Shown piece by piece: positions 46,141 to 55,143 of a stretch of DNA of 64,000 nt; positions within the stretch are counted from its first letter, which is position 1; each line of letters begins with the position of its first letter. The translations under genes and the position numbers were made by a program. The stretch is from Lachnospiraceae bacterium (GTDB taxonomy: Bacteria; Bacillota; Clostridia; Lachnospirales; Lachnospiraceae): the NCBI GenBank assembly GCA_015056815.1, contig SVFN01000014.1:39504-103503 (forward strand), written 5' to 3'. The notes under the pieces are model-generated. The model was not told the origin of the DNA, did not search any database, and was given only the letters and a program-made list of their open reading frames with translations.

Positions 46141-46180
46141 AAAAAGACCACCGGGTCAGAAACCGTCAGGTGATCTTTTT
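46141..46180 (-). terminator. ahcY terminator
   Basis: AAAAAGACCACC pairs with GGTGATCTTTTT (one mismatch) around CGGG...CAG, giving a T-run on either strand. It lies about 80 bases after the ahcY stop and separates it from the leader-peptide operon. Confidence 0.75.
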
Positions 46181-46262
46181 CCTATGTATTTGATGTCGGG
46201 GTCAAACCCGATATCCGGATCGTTCCGTGCTTCGCACTCCCACAATCCTCTGATATTATTTC

Positions 46263-47501
46263 TTAACCGTAAAGATATTTCTCCTGCTCCGGTGTGAGCA
46301 CGTCGATCTGCTTCCCTAAGAACGCAAGCTTGCGTCTTGCCACATCTTCATCCACTTCCTTCGGAACATCGATCAGTTTTTCCGTAAGGCTGCCCGCATT
46401 CTCCACCAGATACTTCGCACTGAGCGCCTGGATCGCAAAACTCATATCCATGATCTCAGCCGGATGTCCGTCACCACAGGCAAGATTGACTAAACGACCT
46501 TCGCCCAGTACGAAGATCCATCTGCCGTTGGAAAGCTTATAGCCCATGATGTTCTTGCGCATTTCCTTGCTCTCCACTGCGATCTCACGCAGCCTTGCCA
46601 TATCGATCTCGCAGTCAAAGTGCCCCGCGTTGCAAAGGATCGCACCATCTTTTAACTCCATGAAATCCTCTTCATCGATGACCTTGTCACAGCCGGTTAC
46701 CGTCACAAAGATATCTCCGACCTTCGCCGCCTCTTTCATCGGCATCACATCAAAGCCGTCCATAACAGCCTCAATGGCCTTTACCGGATCGATCTCCGTC
46801 ACGATGACTCTCGCTCCAAGTCCTTTGGCACGCATCGCCGTACCCTTACCACACCAGCCATAACCGGCAACGACCACGATCTTGCCTGCCACGATCAGAT
46901 TCGTGGTGCGGTTGATGCCGTCCCAGACAGACTGTCCTGTCCCGTAGCGGTTATCAAAGAAATGCTTGCACATCGCATTGTTGACACGCACCATGGGAAA
47001 CTGCAATGTCCCTGCCTTGGCCATGGCTTCCAGTCGTAAGATCCCTGTAGTCGTCTCTTCACAGCCGCCGATCACCTGCGGGATCAGATCTGTAAATTCT
47101 GTATGCATCATGTGTACCAGATCACCGCCGTCATCAATGATGATGTTCGGCCCCGGCTTTAAGACCTCTCTGATATGGTGATTGTATTCTTCCTGCGTGG
47201 AATCGTACCACGCATGCACTTCAAGTCCCGCCTTTACCAGAGCCGCCGCCACGTCATCCTGCGTGGAAAGGGGATTCGACCCTGTCACATACATCTCGGC
47301 TCCACCTGCCTTGAGCACCTTGCAAAGGTAAGCGGTCTTTGCTTCCAGATGCACGGAAAGAGCAATCTTTTTGCCCGCGAAGGGCTTTGTCTTTGTAAAC
47401 TCCTCTTCCAATGTGCGAAGCAGGTCACAGTTTCTCTTCACCCACTCAATCTTTAACTCACCGGATTCGGCCAGGCCGATATCTCTGATCTCACTGCTCA
47501 T
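46263..47501 (-). CDS. ahcY: Adenosylhomocysteinase
   Basis: 412 residues, the short bacterial/archaeal form. Splits S-adenosylhomocysteine to homocysteine and adenosine, recycling the product of SAM-dependent methylation. Seen: IALSVHLEAKTAYLCKVLKAGGAEMYVTGSNPLSTQDDVAAAL, NIIIDDGGDLVHMMHTEF, EETTTGILRLEAMAKAG, the NAD loop VVVAGYGWCGKGTAMRAKGLGA, and NAGHFDCEIDM. The C-terminus ends EQEKYLYG. ATG follows AGGAGGAAATAAAC. Near metK-independent methionine genes: pncB upstream and the met/cys importer downstream. Confidence 0.97.
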   Translation of the reverse strand: MSSEIRDIGLAESGELKIEWVKRNCDLLRTLEEEFTKTKPFAGKKIALSVHLEAKTAYLCKVLKAGGAEMYVTGSNPLSTQDDVAAALVKAGLEVHAWYDSTQEEYNHHIREVLKPGPNIIIDDGGDLVHMMHTEFTDLIPQVIGGCEETTTGILRLEAMAKAGTLQFPMVRVNNAMCKHFFDNRYGTGQSVWDGINRTTNLIVAGKIVVVAGYGWCGKGTAMRAKGLGARVIVTEIDPVKAIEAVMDGFDVMPMKEAAKVGDIFVTVTGCDKVIDEEDFMELKDGAILCNAGHFDCEIDMARLREIAVESKEMRKNIMGYKLSNGRWIFVLGEGRLVNLACGDGHPAEIMDMSFAIQALSAKYLVENAGSLTEKLIDVPKEVDEDVARRKLAFLGKQIDVLTPEQEKYLYG

Positions 47502-47548
47502 GTTTATTTCCTCCTGATCCTTTTTTGATTATCTTCCGTATAAACCTG

Positions 47549-48754
47549 TTATTGTCTCTCCATCCGCCACTTGATACAGCGCATCAGATACTCTTCATAA
47601 GCAGGATTTTTGCACATTCCCTTCCCCTGCACGTCAGAGATCTTGGCAACATCCATTCCGTTGCAGGCGGTGGTCTTCATCACAATATTAAGCGGCGGCA
47701 CTTTTGTATCATTGGAAATATAGGTGCCGATACCAAACGCCACCTTGACTCTGCCGTTGAAATGACGGAAGATCTCATCTGCCTTTTTGAAATTCAGACT
47801 ATCGCTAAAAAGCAGAGTCTTGGTCTTAGGATCGATCCCCAGACTCTCATAGTGCTTTACCATCTTCTCGCCCCACTCAACCGGATCGCCGGAGTCATGG
47901 CGCACGCCACTGAAAAGAGTCGCATATGTCAGCTGAAAATCTCTTAAAAAGCAGTCTGTCGTAATGGCGTCTGTCAATGCAGTACCGTTTAGCACACTGT
48001 ACTCTTTTACCCAGGCATCCAGCGCATACCAGTTCGAATAGGCCGGATTATGTTTATGATTCCCCTGCCCGACACACATGATCCATTCGTGCGCCATAGT
48101 TCCCACCGGCAACACGCCGAATTTCTTCGCTAGATACACATTGGAGGTTCCCACGAATACGGAAGAACAAAGCCTTGCTTCGGAAAGCTTTTTCACTGCC
48201 ATCTCCTGCGCCTGTGCGGAAAGTCGCCGTCTTAGTCCAAATTCGCTGAAGCTTCCGGCATAGTATTTGCCGCTTACCAGCCAGCCTACTTTCTCATCCA
48301 GCTTTTCTTCAAAGCTTTTGATCAGACTGTCATAATCATATTGCATACGGAAATAGACTTCATTGACAATGGCGAGCGTCGGGATCTCATAGAAAGAGGT
48401 ATTTAACCAGGTACCCTTTGTCTCGATGAAAAGTCCGCACTCTGCGTCCGTTGTAATCTCAAAATCCTCGTATCTTGGCTGCCACAGACGGAGGAAATCG
48501 ATATAGGAGCCTTTGATCCATCTGATCTTGTTCAAATATTCCAGTTCTTCCTCCGTAAAACGCAGTTTACAGTATGACTTGATCTGCTCACGGATCTCTT
48601 CCACCATTTCTTCAGTAAATTTCACATCCTTGTTGCGGCATTTAAAAGTCCAGGTCGTTTTGTAATCACTGAACTGATGATAGATCGCCTGTCCCATACT
48701 GAATTTGTACATATCGGTCTCTAAAAGACTCACAATGATCGGTTGTAATTTCAA
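47549..48754 (-). CDS. pncB: Nicotinate phosphoribosyltransferase
   Basis: 401 residues with a TTG start at 48754, ten bases after GAGGAGG; this gives the usual N-terminus LQPIIVSLLETDMYKFSMGQAIYHQFSD. The longer frame upstream has no ribosome site and overlaps a terminator. Salvages nicotinate to NaMN for NAD synthesis. Seen: FVGTSNVYLAKKFGVLPVGTMAHEWIM and the phosphoribosyl motif SGVRHDSGDPVEWGEKMV, LFSDSLNFKKADEI and GIGTYISND. Confidence 0.95.
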   Translation of the reverse strand: MKLQPIIVSLLETDMYKFSMGQAIYHQFSDYKTTWTFKCRNKDVKFTEEMVEEIREQIKSYCKLRFTEEELEYLNKIRWIKGSYIDFLRLWQPRYEDFEITTDAECGLFIETKGTWLNTSFYEIPTLAIVNEVYFRMQYDYDSLIKSFEEKLDEKVGWLVSGKYYAGSFSEFGLRRRLSAQAQEMAVKKLSEARLCSSVFVGTSNVYLAKKFGVLPVGTMAHEWIMCVGQGNHKHNPAYSNWYALDAWVKEYSVLNGTALTDAITTDCFLRDFQLTYATLFSGVRHDSGDPVEWGEKMVKHYESLGIDPKTKTLLFSDSLNFKKADEIFRHFNGRVKVAFGIGTYISNDTKVPPLNIVMKTTACNGMDVAKISDVQGKGMCKNPAYEEYLMRCIKWRMERQ

Positions 48755-48842
48755 ACTTCTTTTCCTCCTCTTTACATGTTTGCCCTGTTTATTGATTATA
48801 ACAATTTCATTTCTCCGAGACAATACCGGTTTCGCAAAATAC

Positions 48843-48864
48843 CCCTCCTGTTTTATCAGGAGGG
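48843..48864 (-). terminator. Terminator after the 2-hydroxyacid dehydrogenase gene
   Basis: Perfect 8-bp stem CCCTCCTG / CAGGAGGG with a six-base loop, then GGTATTTTGC on the minus strand; some 55 bases after the stop. Confidence 0.7.
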
Positions 48865-48918
48865 ATTGTTCCAGCAGATAACGCAATCCGATCAATACCG
48901 GTATATCACCGGTCATTG

Positions 48919-49878
48919 TCAAGGATTCACTACATTTCTGTCTTCCCCGGCAAGAAATGCTTCAATATTCAGGCAGACCTCATTTACCAGCCGCTGTCTT
49001 GCCTCTCTGCTCGCCCATGCCATATGCGGTGTGATCAAAAGCTTCGTACTGTCTGTAATCTTCCCTAACGGATTGTCCGGGCGGATCGGCTCTTTTTCCA
49101 GCACGTCCAGTCCTGCCGCCTCGATCTGTCCTTCCATAAGTGCCTCATAGAGATCCTTGTTATTCACCACAGGTCCTCGCGCCACATTGATGAGGATCGC
49201 ACTTTTTTTCATTTTACTCAAAGCCTCTTTATCGATCAGATCACGGGTCAGCTCCGATAAGGGGCAATGAACGGAAACAAAATCCGCCCGCGAAAGAAGC
49301 TCGTCAAACTCCACCCGTTCATACTCTGTACAGCTGCTTTTGCCGGTTACCGAATAAAAGATCACATGGCACCCAAAGCCTTGTGCGATCCTCGCGACGC
49401 TTCTTCCGATGTGTCCCATTCCGATGATCCCCCAGGTCTTGTCATACAGTTCGCCAAAAGGAACATCAAAATTGGAAAAACGATCCTGTGCACCGTATTC
49501 GCCGGATTTGACGAAACGGTCATAATGGCTGATCTTTTCCAGCAGAAACAATACCATGGTAAAGGTATGCTGCGCCACCGCTTCTGTGGAATAATTGGTA
49601 ACATTACATACCTTGATCCCCCGTTTTTTGCAATATTCCAGATCCACATTATCAAATCCGGTGGCAAATTCACAGATCAGTTTCAGATCCGCAGCATTCT
49701 GTAAAGTCTCTTCATTCATGGGAGCCTTATTGACGATCACAACTTCGGCATCTCCTACATGCTCTGCGGTATTATCTTTTACCGTATTGCGATAATATTT
49801 CACCTCACCATACTTCTCAAAACAGGAGATATCCACATCCTCTCCTGCATTCACGCTCTCTAAAAATGCTATCTTCAT
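48919..49878 (-). CDS. D-2-hydroxyacid dehydrogenase, NAD-dependent
   Basis: 319 residues. Rossmann loop WGIIGMGHIGRSVARIAQGFG, active-site Arg in ILINVARGPVVNNKDLYEAL, Glu in LDVLEKEP and catalytic His in LLITPHMAWASREARQR. Belongs to the glycerate/hydroxypyruvate/lactate dehydrogenase group; the substrate cannot be fixed from sequence. The ribosome site lies in GGAGACGGCG before ATG 49878, 12 bases after the EAL gene. Confidence 0.93.
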   Translation of the reverse strand: MKIAFLESVNAGEDVDISCFEKYGEVKYYRNTVKDNTAEHVGDAEVVIVNKAPMNEETLQNAADLKLICEFATGFDNVDLEYCKKRGIKVCNVTNYSTEAVAQHTFTMVLFLLEKISHYDRFVKSGEYGAQDRFSNFDVPFGELYDKTWGIIGMGHIGRSVARIAQGFGCHVIFYSVTGKSSCTEYERVEFDELLSRADFVSVHCPLSELTRDLIDKEALSKMKKSAILINVARGPVVNNKDLYEALMEGQIEAAGLDVLEKEPIRPDNPLGKITDSTKLLITPHMAWASREARQRLVNEVCLNIEAFLAGEDRNVVNP

Positions 49879-49890
49879 CGCCGTCTCCTA

Positions 49891-51585
49891 TCATTTATCC
49901 TGTCCTGCTTCGGATTCATTGCTGATGCCAAAACGCGACAGAAATTCTTCAATCTCCAGGGGCTTCGCATAATAATAGCCCTGGAAGCTCTGAACCCGGT
50001 ATTTCTGTAAGATATCTCTCATCCCGGGGGTTTCGATCCCTTCCACGCAGACCTTGGCGCCAAAAGTAGACGCTACATTTGTGAAATGCTCGATCAGTTC
50101 GCGCTCTTTACAGTCATCCTCGATCTTAAGAACAAAACTACGGTCAATCTTGATCGTATCAAACGGCAGATTCTTGACCAGACCGATGGAAGAAAAGCCG
50201 GTGCCAAAATCATCCAGCGCGATCCGAATCCCGTGCCCGCGCAGATTGACCACGATATTCTTCAACAGATCCATATCCAGAAGGCGGCAGCGCTCCGTGA
50301 TCTCCAGACATAAATGAGAGGCCGGGAACTCTGTCTGCTCTAACATCATCAGCACCATCTCCACAAAATCCGGTTTCTCAAGCTGCGTATAGGACAGATT
50401 GACATTGATCATGAAATCAGGATATTTTTTCAAGATCATTTTCGCCGCCTGCAGGGCAGTCCACAAAATCCACTGTCCCAACTCCGGAAACAGGGGATCT
50501 CTTTCCAGAAGCGGAATGAAATGGTCCGGCGGTACCATACCATACTCCTCACTTCTCCATCGCAACAGCGCCTCCGCACCGATCAGATTCTCACTTTTCG
50601 CATCCACTACCGGCTGGTAGAGCAGATAAAATCCCTCATATTCCCGCATGATCGATGCGCGGATGGCATGAAGCTTCTCTATCCTTTGACGGTTCTCATC
50701 CGTCAGATTATTATAAAATTCAACCAGATCGCCCTGTTTTCTGACTTTTGACTCTCCATAGGCAAAATTCAGGCAGGCATAAACCGTCTGATCATCCACA
50801 TTAAAATTATCAATGGCCAAAAGCCCACAGTTTAATTCCAGAATGATCTGTTTATCATCAATGTTCACACCCATTCTGTAATAGGAACGCAGCTTTTCGT
50901 AATACCGTTTGATCTCCTCAGTCTCAAAGCTTGTGCTGATTACTGCAAACCTGGTACCGTCCAAACGATAGACACTTCCCAGCTTCCCGACACTCTCTAC
51001 CAGATATCTGCCAAAGTTCTGCAGTACCCGGTTGCCGAAATGATATCCATAGACTTCATTGATCTCCGTAAACCTGCTGATGCCGACCATAACGATCCTC
51101 GCCTTTGTCTGCGTGCGGATGTCAGCCTGCAGATCCTCAAAAAATCTATATTGATTCGGCAGACCCGTCAGGCTGTCCAAAGCGCCCTGCGCTCCATGAT
51201 TGCGTATTACCCCGCAAAAATATTCCGGGCTTTCATCCTCAACTTTTAAGACAATACCTTTACAGGTACAGACATCATATTCACCATTCGGTCTGCATGC
51301 TCGATACTGCATGTCATGCCCGAATGCCTTGCCTGCAAAAATATTCGCAACCTTACTGTGGTAGGTCTCCCTGTCCTGAGGATGGATATGCTCCTCCCAG
51401 ATATCTCCTGCTGCGATCATATACTCGGAAGGCAGACCAAATACGTCCACTGCCGTCTTGGACCATCTCGAATAATCATATTTCATGTCGCAGACATAAA
51501 CATAGGCTCCTTCGGCTATGACGGAAAAAGCCTCAAAGAGAGAATCCAGCTTTGATTTTCGTTCTTTTGGAATCTTACTATCCAT
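49891..51585 (-). CDS. EAL-domain c-di-GMP phosphodiesterase with PAS and degenerate GGDEF
   Basis: About 564 residues, soluble. A PAS-like domain (about 20-130) is followed by a GGDEF-fold domain (about 135-295). The latter opens LDSLTGLPNQYRFFEDL, but its signature has become RLDGTRFAVI near 207, so it cannot be a cyclase. An EAL domain (300-560) keeps GAEALLRW, NVNLSYTQLE, CLEITE, ALDDFGTGFSSIGLVKNLPFDTIKIDRSFV and VCVEGIET: all metal and catalytic residues. Expected to hydrolyse c-di-GMP under control of the PAS input. The start is either ATG 51585 or GTG 51597. Confidence 0.93.
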   Translation of the reverse strand: MDSKIPKERKSKLDSLFEAFSVIAEGAYVYVCDMKYDYSRWSKTAVDVFGLPSEYMIAAGDIWEEHIHPQDRETYHSKVANIFAGKAFGHDMQYRACRPNGEYDVCTCKGIVLKVEDESPEYFCGVIRNHGAQGALDSLTGLPNQYRFFEDLQADIRTQTKARIVMVGISRFTEINEVYGYHFGNRVLQNFGRYLVESVGKLGSVYRLDGTRFAVISTSFETEEIKRYYEKLRSYYRMGVNIDDKQIILELNCGLLAIDNFNVDDQTVYACLNFAYGESKVRKQGDLVEFYNNLTDENRQRIEKLHAIRASIMREYEGFYLLYQPVVDAKSENLIGAEALLRWRSEEYGMVPPDHFIPLLERDPLFPELGQWILWTALQAAKMILKKYPDFMINVNLSYTQLEKPDFVEMVLMMLEQTEFPASHLCLEITERCRLLDMDLLKNIVVNLRGHGIRIALDDFGTGFSSIGLVKNLPFDTIKIDRSFVLKIEDDCKERELIEHFTNVASTFGAKVCVEGIETPGMRDILQKYRVQSFQGYYYAKPLEIEEFLSRFGISNESEAGQDK

Positions 51586-51631
51586 CCGATTCACCACCCA
51601 TCCTACTGTGAATTAACCATTAAACATTTTT

Positions 51632-51640
51632 ATTATAGCA
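51632..51640 (-). promoter_or_regulatory. Extended -10 promoter of the EAL gene
   Basis: TGCTATAAT on the minus strand, about 45 bases before the start. No good -35 box, as is usual for TGn-extended promoters. Confidence 0.5.
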
Positions 51641-51731
51641 TTATTTTCAAAATAGATAAACCGAAAAGAAGAAATATTATGAAAATCAACGAAATTATCT
51701 GAAACATTTTCCCTGCAGTTTTTTCCATCTC

Positions 51732-51760
51732 TTGCTTTTCTGTTTCGCAAGTTTTACAAT
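51732..51760 (+). promoter_or_regulatory. Promoter of the glycosyltransferase-glucosidase pair
   Basis: TTGCTT (51732-51737), 17-base spacer, TACAAT (51755-51760), followed by the ribosome site AAAAGGGGG 24 bases before the ATG; the leader is therefore very short. Confidence 0.6.
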
Positions 51761-51784
51761 ATTCCCAAAAGGGGGTTTTGAAAC

Positions 51785-53335
51785 ATGAATGTCATTCTTT
51801 TAAATGATTCCTTCCCGCCCGTGATCGACGGGGTGGCAAATGTAGTCATGAACTACGCACGGATCATGACAGAGCAGGATATGGCCCGGGTGATCGTCGG
51901 CACACCACGCTATCCGGACGCGGAATATGACAAATATCCATATAAAGTCATACCCTACCACAGCATTAACACCACCGGTATTGTAAACGGTTACAGAGCG
52001 GGCAATCCTTTCTCCATGACAAGCATCGGGGAAATGATTTCCGACACGCCGGATATCATCCACACTCATTGTCCGGTATCTTCCACGGTAATGGCAAGGA
52101 TTTTGCGCAACGAGACACAGGCTCCTGTCATCTTTACCTATCACACCAAATTCGACGTGGATATCGCCAGAGCCATGAAAGCGAAATTTCTGCAAAAAGA
52201 AAGCATCAAAACGCTGATCGACAATATCAGTGCCTGTGACGATGTCTGGGTCGTAAGTAAAGGAGCCGGTGAAAATATGCGCTCCCTAGGCTATGAAGGC
52301 GATTATATCGTCATGCCGAACGGCGTGGATTTCGCAAAAGGCCGTGTTGAGGAAGCAGCGATGAAAGAAGCGGTGAAAGACTACGATCTTCCGGAGGGTG
52401 TTCCCGTATTTTTGTTTGTCGGCAGAATGATGAAATACAAGGGACTGCCGTTGATCTTAGACGCCATGAAGATCTTATCGGAAAACGGCATGGACTTTCG
52501 GATGATTTTTGTGGGAGACGGCATGGATGCGCCGGAAATGAAACAGAAAGCTGTAGATGAAGGGATCGCTGATAAAGTCATCTTTACCGGAGCCGAGCAT
52601 GACCGCAATGTCCTTCGGGCATGGAATACCAGAGCAGACCTGTTTTTATTCCCTTCGACTTATGACACCAACGGCATCGTCGTAAGGGAGGCCGCCGCCT
52701 GCGGACTGGCAAGCGTACTGATCAAAGACTCCTGCGCGGCGGAGGGCATCACAGATAACCGCAACGGTTATATTATAGAAGAAACACCTCAGGCCATGGC
52801 AGCCTGTCTGATGGAAGCCTGCAAGGATATGGAGCATGTTCATCAGGTAGGGCAAAACGCCATGGACGAAATCTATATTTCATGGGACAGCGCTGTAAAG
52901 CTTGCGTATGAGCGCTATGGTGAGATCCTGGAGCTTAAACAGAGCGGAAAGCTTGGCAGCCGCAAAAAAGAGTCCTCTGACTATTTTATAAGCATTGCGA
53001 CAAATATCGCAGAGATCACAAGCAAAACCGTTCACATGCCCAAGAAGATCTATTACGGTATGATGGAAAACTTCGAGGAAATGCTGGAAGAAATGCAGGA
53101 GAAGCAGGAAAATTTCAAAGCCGATATGCATGAGATGAAGGATAATCTCAAAGAGGGAATGCATGAGGTAAAAGACGGGATCAAAGACAGTATGCATGGG
53201 ATCCGGGATGATTTCAAAGACGGCATGCATGGTATGAAGGATACATTCAAGGAAGGCATGCACGAAATGAAAGAAAACTTTAAAGAAGGCATGCATGAGA
53301 TCCGGGATACCTTTTCTTCCGGTCCGCAGGAATGA
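51785..53335 (+). CDS. GT4 glycosyltransferase with C-terminal 11-residue repeats
   Basis: 516 residues. The GT-B fold of family 4: N-terminal domain LLNDSFPPVIDGVANVVMNYARIM, IIHTHCPVSS, FTYHTKFD; donor domain VMPNGVDF, VFLFVGRMMKYKG, IFTGAEHDRNVLRAWNTRADLFLFPSTYDTNGIVVREAAACG. Resembles glycosyltransferases making diglucosyl- or mannosyl-diacylglycerol-type lipids; the acceptor is not proven. The catalytic part ends near 400. After it come a helical linker and six 11-residue repeats (444-509), an unusual addition. Followed 40 bases later by a GH13 glucosidase. Confidence 0.92.
   Translation: MNVILLNDSFPPVIDGVANVVMNYARIMTEQDMARVIVGTPRYPDAEYDKYPYKVIPYHSINTTGIVNGYRAGNPFSMTSIGEMISDTPDIIHTHCPVSSTVMARILRNETQAPVIFTYHTKFDVDIARAMKAKFLQKESIKTLIDNISACDDVWVVSKGAGENMRSLGYEGDYIVMPNGVDFAKGRVEEAAMKEAVKDYDLPEGVPVFLFVGRMMKYKGLPLILDAMKILSENGMDFRMIFVGDGMDAPEMKQKAVDEGIADKVIFTGAEHDRNVLRAWNTRADLFLFPSTYDTNGIVVREAAACGLASVLIKDSCAAEGITDNRNGYIIEETPQAMAACLMEACKDMEHVHQVGQNAMDEIYISWDSAVKLAYERYGEILELKQSGKLGSRKKESSDYFISIATNIAEITSKTVHMPKKIYYGMMENFEEMLEEMQEKQENFKADMHEMKDNLKEGMHEVKDGIKDSMHGIRDDFKDGMHGMKDTFKEGMHEMKENFKEGMHEIRDTFSSGPQE
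53114..53311 (+). repeat. Six tandem 33-bp repeats coding 11-residue units
   Basis: Residues 444-509 of the glycosyltransferase. Each unit has the pattern F/L/I-K-x-x-M-H-x-[MVI]-[KR]-[DE]-x, for example FKEGMHEMKEN. Met-His is kept in all six. The 11-residue period gives three helical turns, hence a long amphipathic helix. Confidence 0.95.
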
Positions 53336-53375
53336 TCCACCGCTATCTATTACTTTAACAGGGAAGTGAAAACAA

Positions 53376-55031
53376 ATGAAAAACAATGACTGGTATCGGG
53401 GAATGTCCTTTTATCAGATCTGGATCCGCAGCTTCAAGGATGGCAACGGAGACGGGATCGGAGATCTGTACGGAGTCTATGAGAAGCTGGAGTATATCAA
53501 GTCCTTGGGCGTGGACGGGATCTGGTTTTCACCGATCTATCCGTCGCCCAATGCGGATTTTGGCTATGACATTTCCGATTACAAAAACATTCATCCCGAC
53601 TACGGTGACCTTGCGCAGTTTCAGAAGGTGCTTCGCAAGGCGCACGAGCTGGGGCTTAAGGTTATCATGGATCTGGTGGTCAATCACACCTCCGATGAGC
53701 ACCCCTGGTTTATCGAGAGCCGCAAGGGGAAAGACAATCCGTACAGTGATTATTATATCTGGCGGGATAAGCCCAACAACTGGAAGTCTCTCTTCGAGGG
53801 AGAGGCGTGGGAATATGACGAAAGCCGCGGGCAGTATTATCTGCACATTTTCGCCAAAAAACAGCCGGACCTGAATATGGATAATCCCAAGGTCAGGGAG
53901 GAGGTAAAGAGTATTCTGCGCTTCTGGCTGGATATGGGCGTGGACGGCTTCCGTGAAGATGTCATCAACTTTATCTCCAAAGTAGAAGGGCTGCCGGACG
54001 GACTGCCGTTTCTGCCCGCCGTGAACGGTATGCCTTATTATAAGGACGGACCGCATATTCATGAGTATATGGCGGAATTCCGTGAGGTCTGTTCGGAATA
54101 TGACTGTTTCCAGCTCGGGGAAGGTCCCATGACTACAGTAAAATCCGCCCTGCAATACATGACAGGGGATACGAAGTCATTGGATATGATGTTTTCCTTT
54201 GACCATATGATGGCAGACTGTGTCTACACCGAGTATGTGCACCGGTCGTTTTCTCTGGTCAAGCTCAAAAAAGCCTTTACCAAATGGCAGAATGCCCTCA
54301 ATGGCAGGGCATGGAATGCCCTTTATCTGGAAAACCACGATCATCCGAGGGTCATCAGTCGCTACGGCAGTGAGAAATACTGGCGGGAAAGCGGGACAAT
54401 GTTGGCCGCCAGCTATCTGTTCCAGCAGGGGACTCCCTTTCTCTATCAGGGACAGGAGATCGGCATGACGAATATCCGCTTGAAGCATATTGACCAATAC
54501 GTGGATATTTCCTCGCACACCAATTTCCATACCTACCATTTGAAGGATTCCATCGAGAAGCGCATGGCACGCATCCATCATTCCAGCCGCGACTCCGCGA
54601 GGACACCCATGCAGTGGGATGCGACCAAAAACGCCGGTTTTTCCGAAGAAAAGCCCTGGTTTTATGTGAATCCCAATTACAAAAGGATCAATGTGGAGGC
54701 TGAGGAAGCTGACGCGGACAGCATCCTGAATTTTTACCGCAAGTGTCTGGCACTTCGCAAGAAAAGCAAAACGCTCTTATGGGGCACTTACAAGGAGTAT
54801 TTCCCTTCGAATGAACATATTTACATGTATGAGCGGGCGTATCAGAATATCCGCTATGTCATCATCTGCTCCTTTGCCTCTCACCCGGTACGAGTGATGA
54901 AGCCGAAGGAATATTATGGAAGGAAGGGGAAGCTGGTTTTGTGCAATTATCCAAAGGATGCCGCCTGCGACGACAGGGGGTACGGGTGGTTCCGCCCGTA
55001 TGAAGCGCGGGTTTACCGGTTTGATCTGTGA
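53376..55031 (+). CDS. Alpha-glucosidase, GH13 (oligo-1,6-glucosidase-like)
   Basis: 551 residues, cytosolic. TIM barrel with FYQIWIRSFKDGNGDGIGDLYG, DLVVNHTSDEHPWF (near 99), the nucleophile Asp195 in GVDGFREDVINF, the acid/base Glu249 in LGEGPM and the transition-state Asp322 in ENHDHPRVISRYG, followed by QGTPFLYQGQEIGM. The FREDV sequence replaces the usual FRMDV, a mild change. Cleaves alpha-glucosides such as isomaltose or maltose units from the non-reducing end. Paired with the GT4 gene, so both may act on one glucan or glycolipid, but the link is only by position. Confidence 0.95.
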   Translation: MKNNDWYRGMSFYQIWIRSFKDGNGDGIGDLYGVYEKLEYIKSLGVDGIWFSPIYPSPNADFGYDISDYKNIHPDYGDLAQFQKVLRKAHELGLKVIMDLVVNHTSDEHPWFIESRKGKDNPYSDYYIWRDKPNNWKSLFEGEAWEYDESRGQYYLHIFAKKQPDLNMDNPKVREEVKSILRFWLDMGVDGFREDVINFISKVEGLPDGLPFLPAVNGMPYYKDGPHIHEYMAEFREVCSEYDCFQLGEGPMTTVKSALQYMTGDTKSLDMMFSFDHMMADCVYTEYVHRSFSLVKLKKAFTKWQNALNGRAWNALYLENHDHPRVISRYGSEKYWRESGTMLAASYLFQQGTPFLYQGQEIGMTNIRLKHIDQYVDISSHTNFHTYHLKDSIEKRMARIHHSSRDSARTPMQWDATKNAGFSEEKPWFYVNPNYKRINVEAEEADADSILNFYRKCLALRKKSKTLLWGTYKEYFPSNEHIYMYERAYQNIRYVIICSFASHPVRVMKPKEYYGRKGKLVLCNYPKDAACDDRGYGWFRPYEARVYRFDL

Positions 55032-55102
55032 GAGTAAAAAATGCCGGACCGGTCACAGAATCAAACCTATAAGACATTCCGGAAATAGAAAAGCAATCAG
55101 AA

Positions 55103-55130
55103 AACCGCCCCGTTTTGTAATGGGGCGGTT
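55103..55130. terminator. Bidirectional terminator between the glucosidase and GGDEF genes
   Basis: 9-bp perfect stem AACCGCCCC / GGGGCGGTT with a ten-base loop. Plus strand continues TCTC; minus strand continues TTCTGATT. Lies between two convergent genes. Confidence 0.75.
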
Positions 55131-55143
55131 TCTCTGTGCCGGC

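Noticed and set aside
53053..53340. Repetitive 95-codon frame on the minus strand (repeated SFISCMPSL-type units)
   Set aside because: It is the antisense image of the 33-bp repeats of the glycosyltransferase; periodicity comes from the plus-strand gene.
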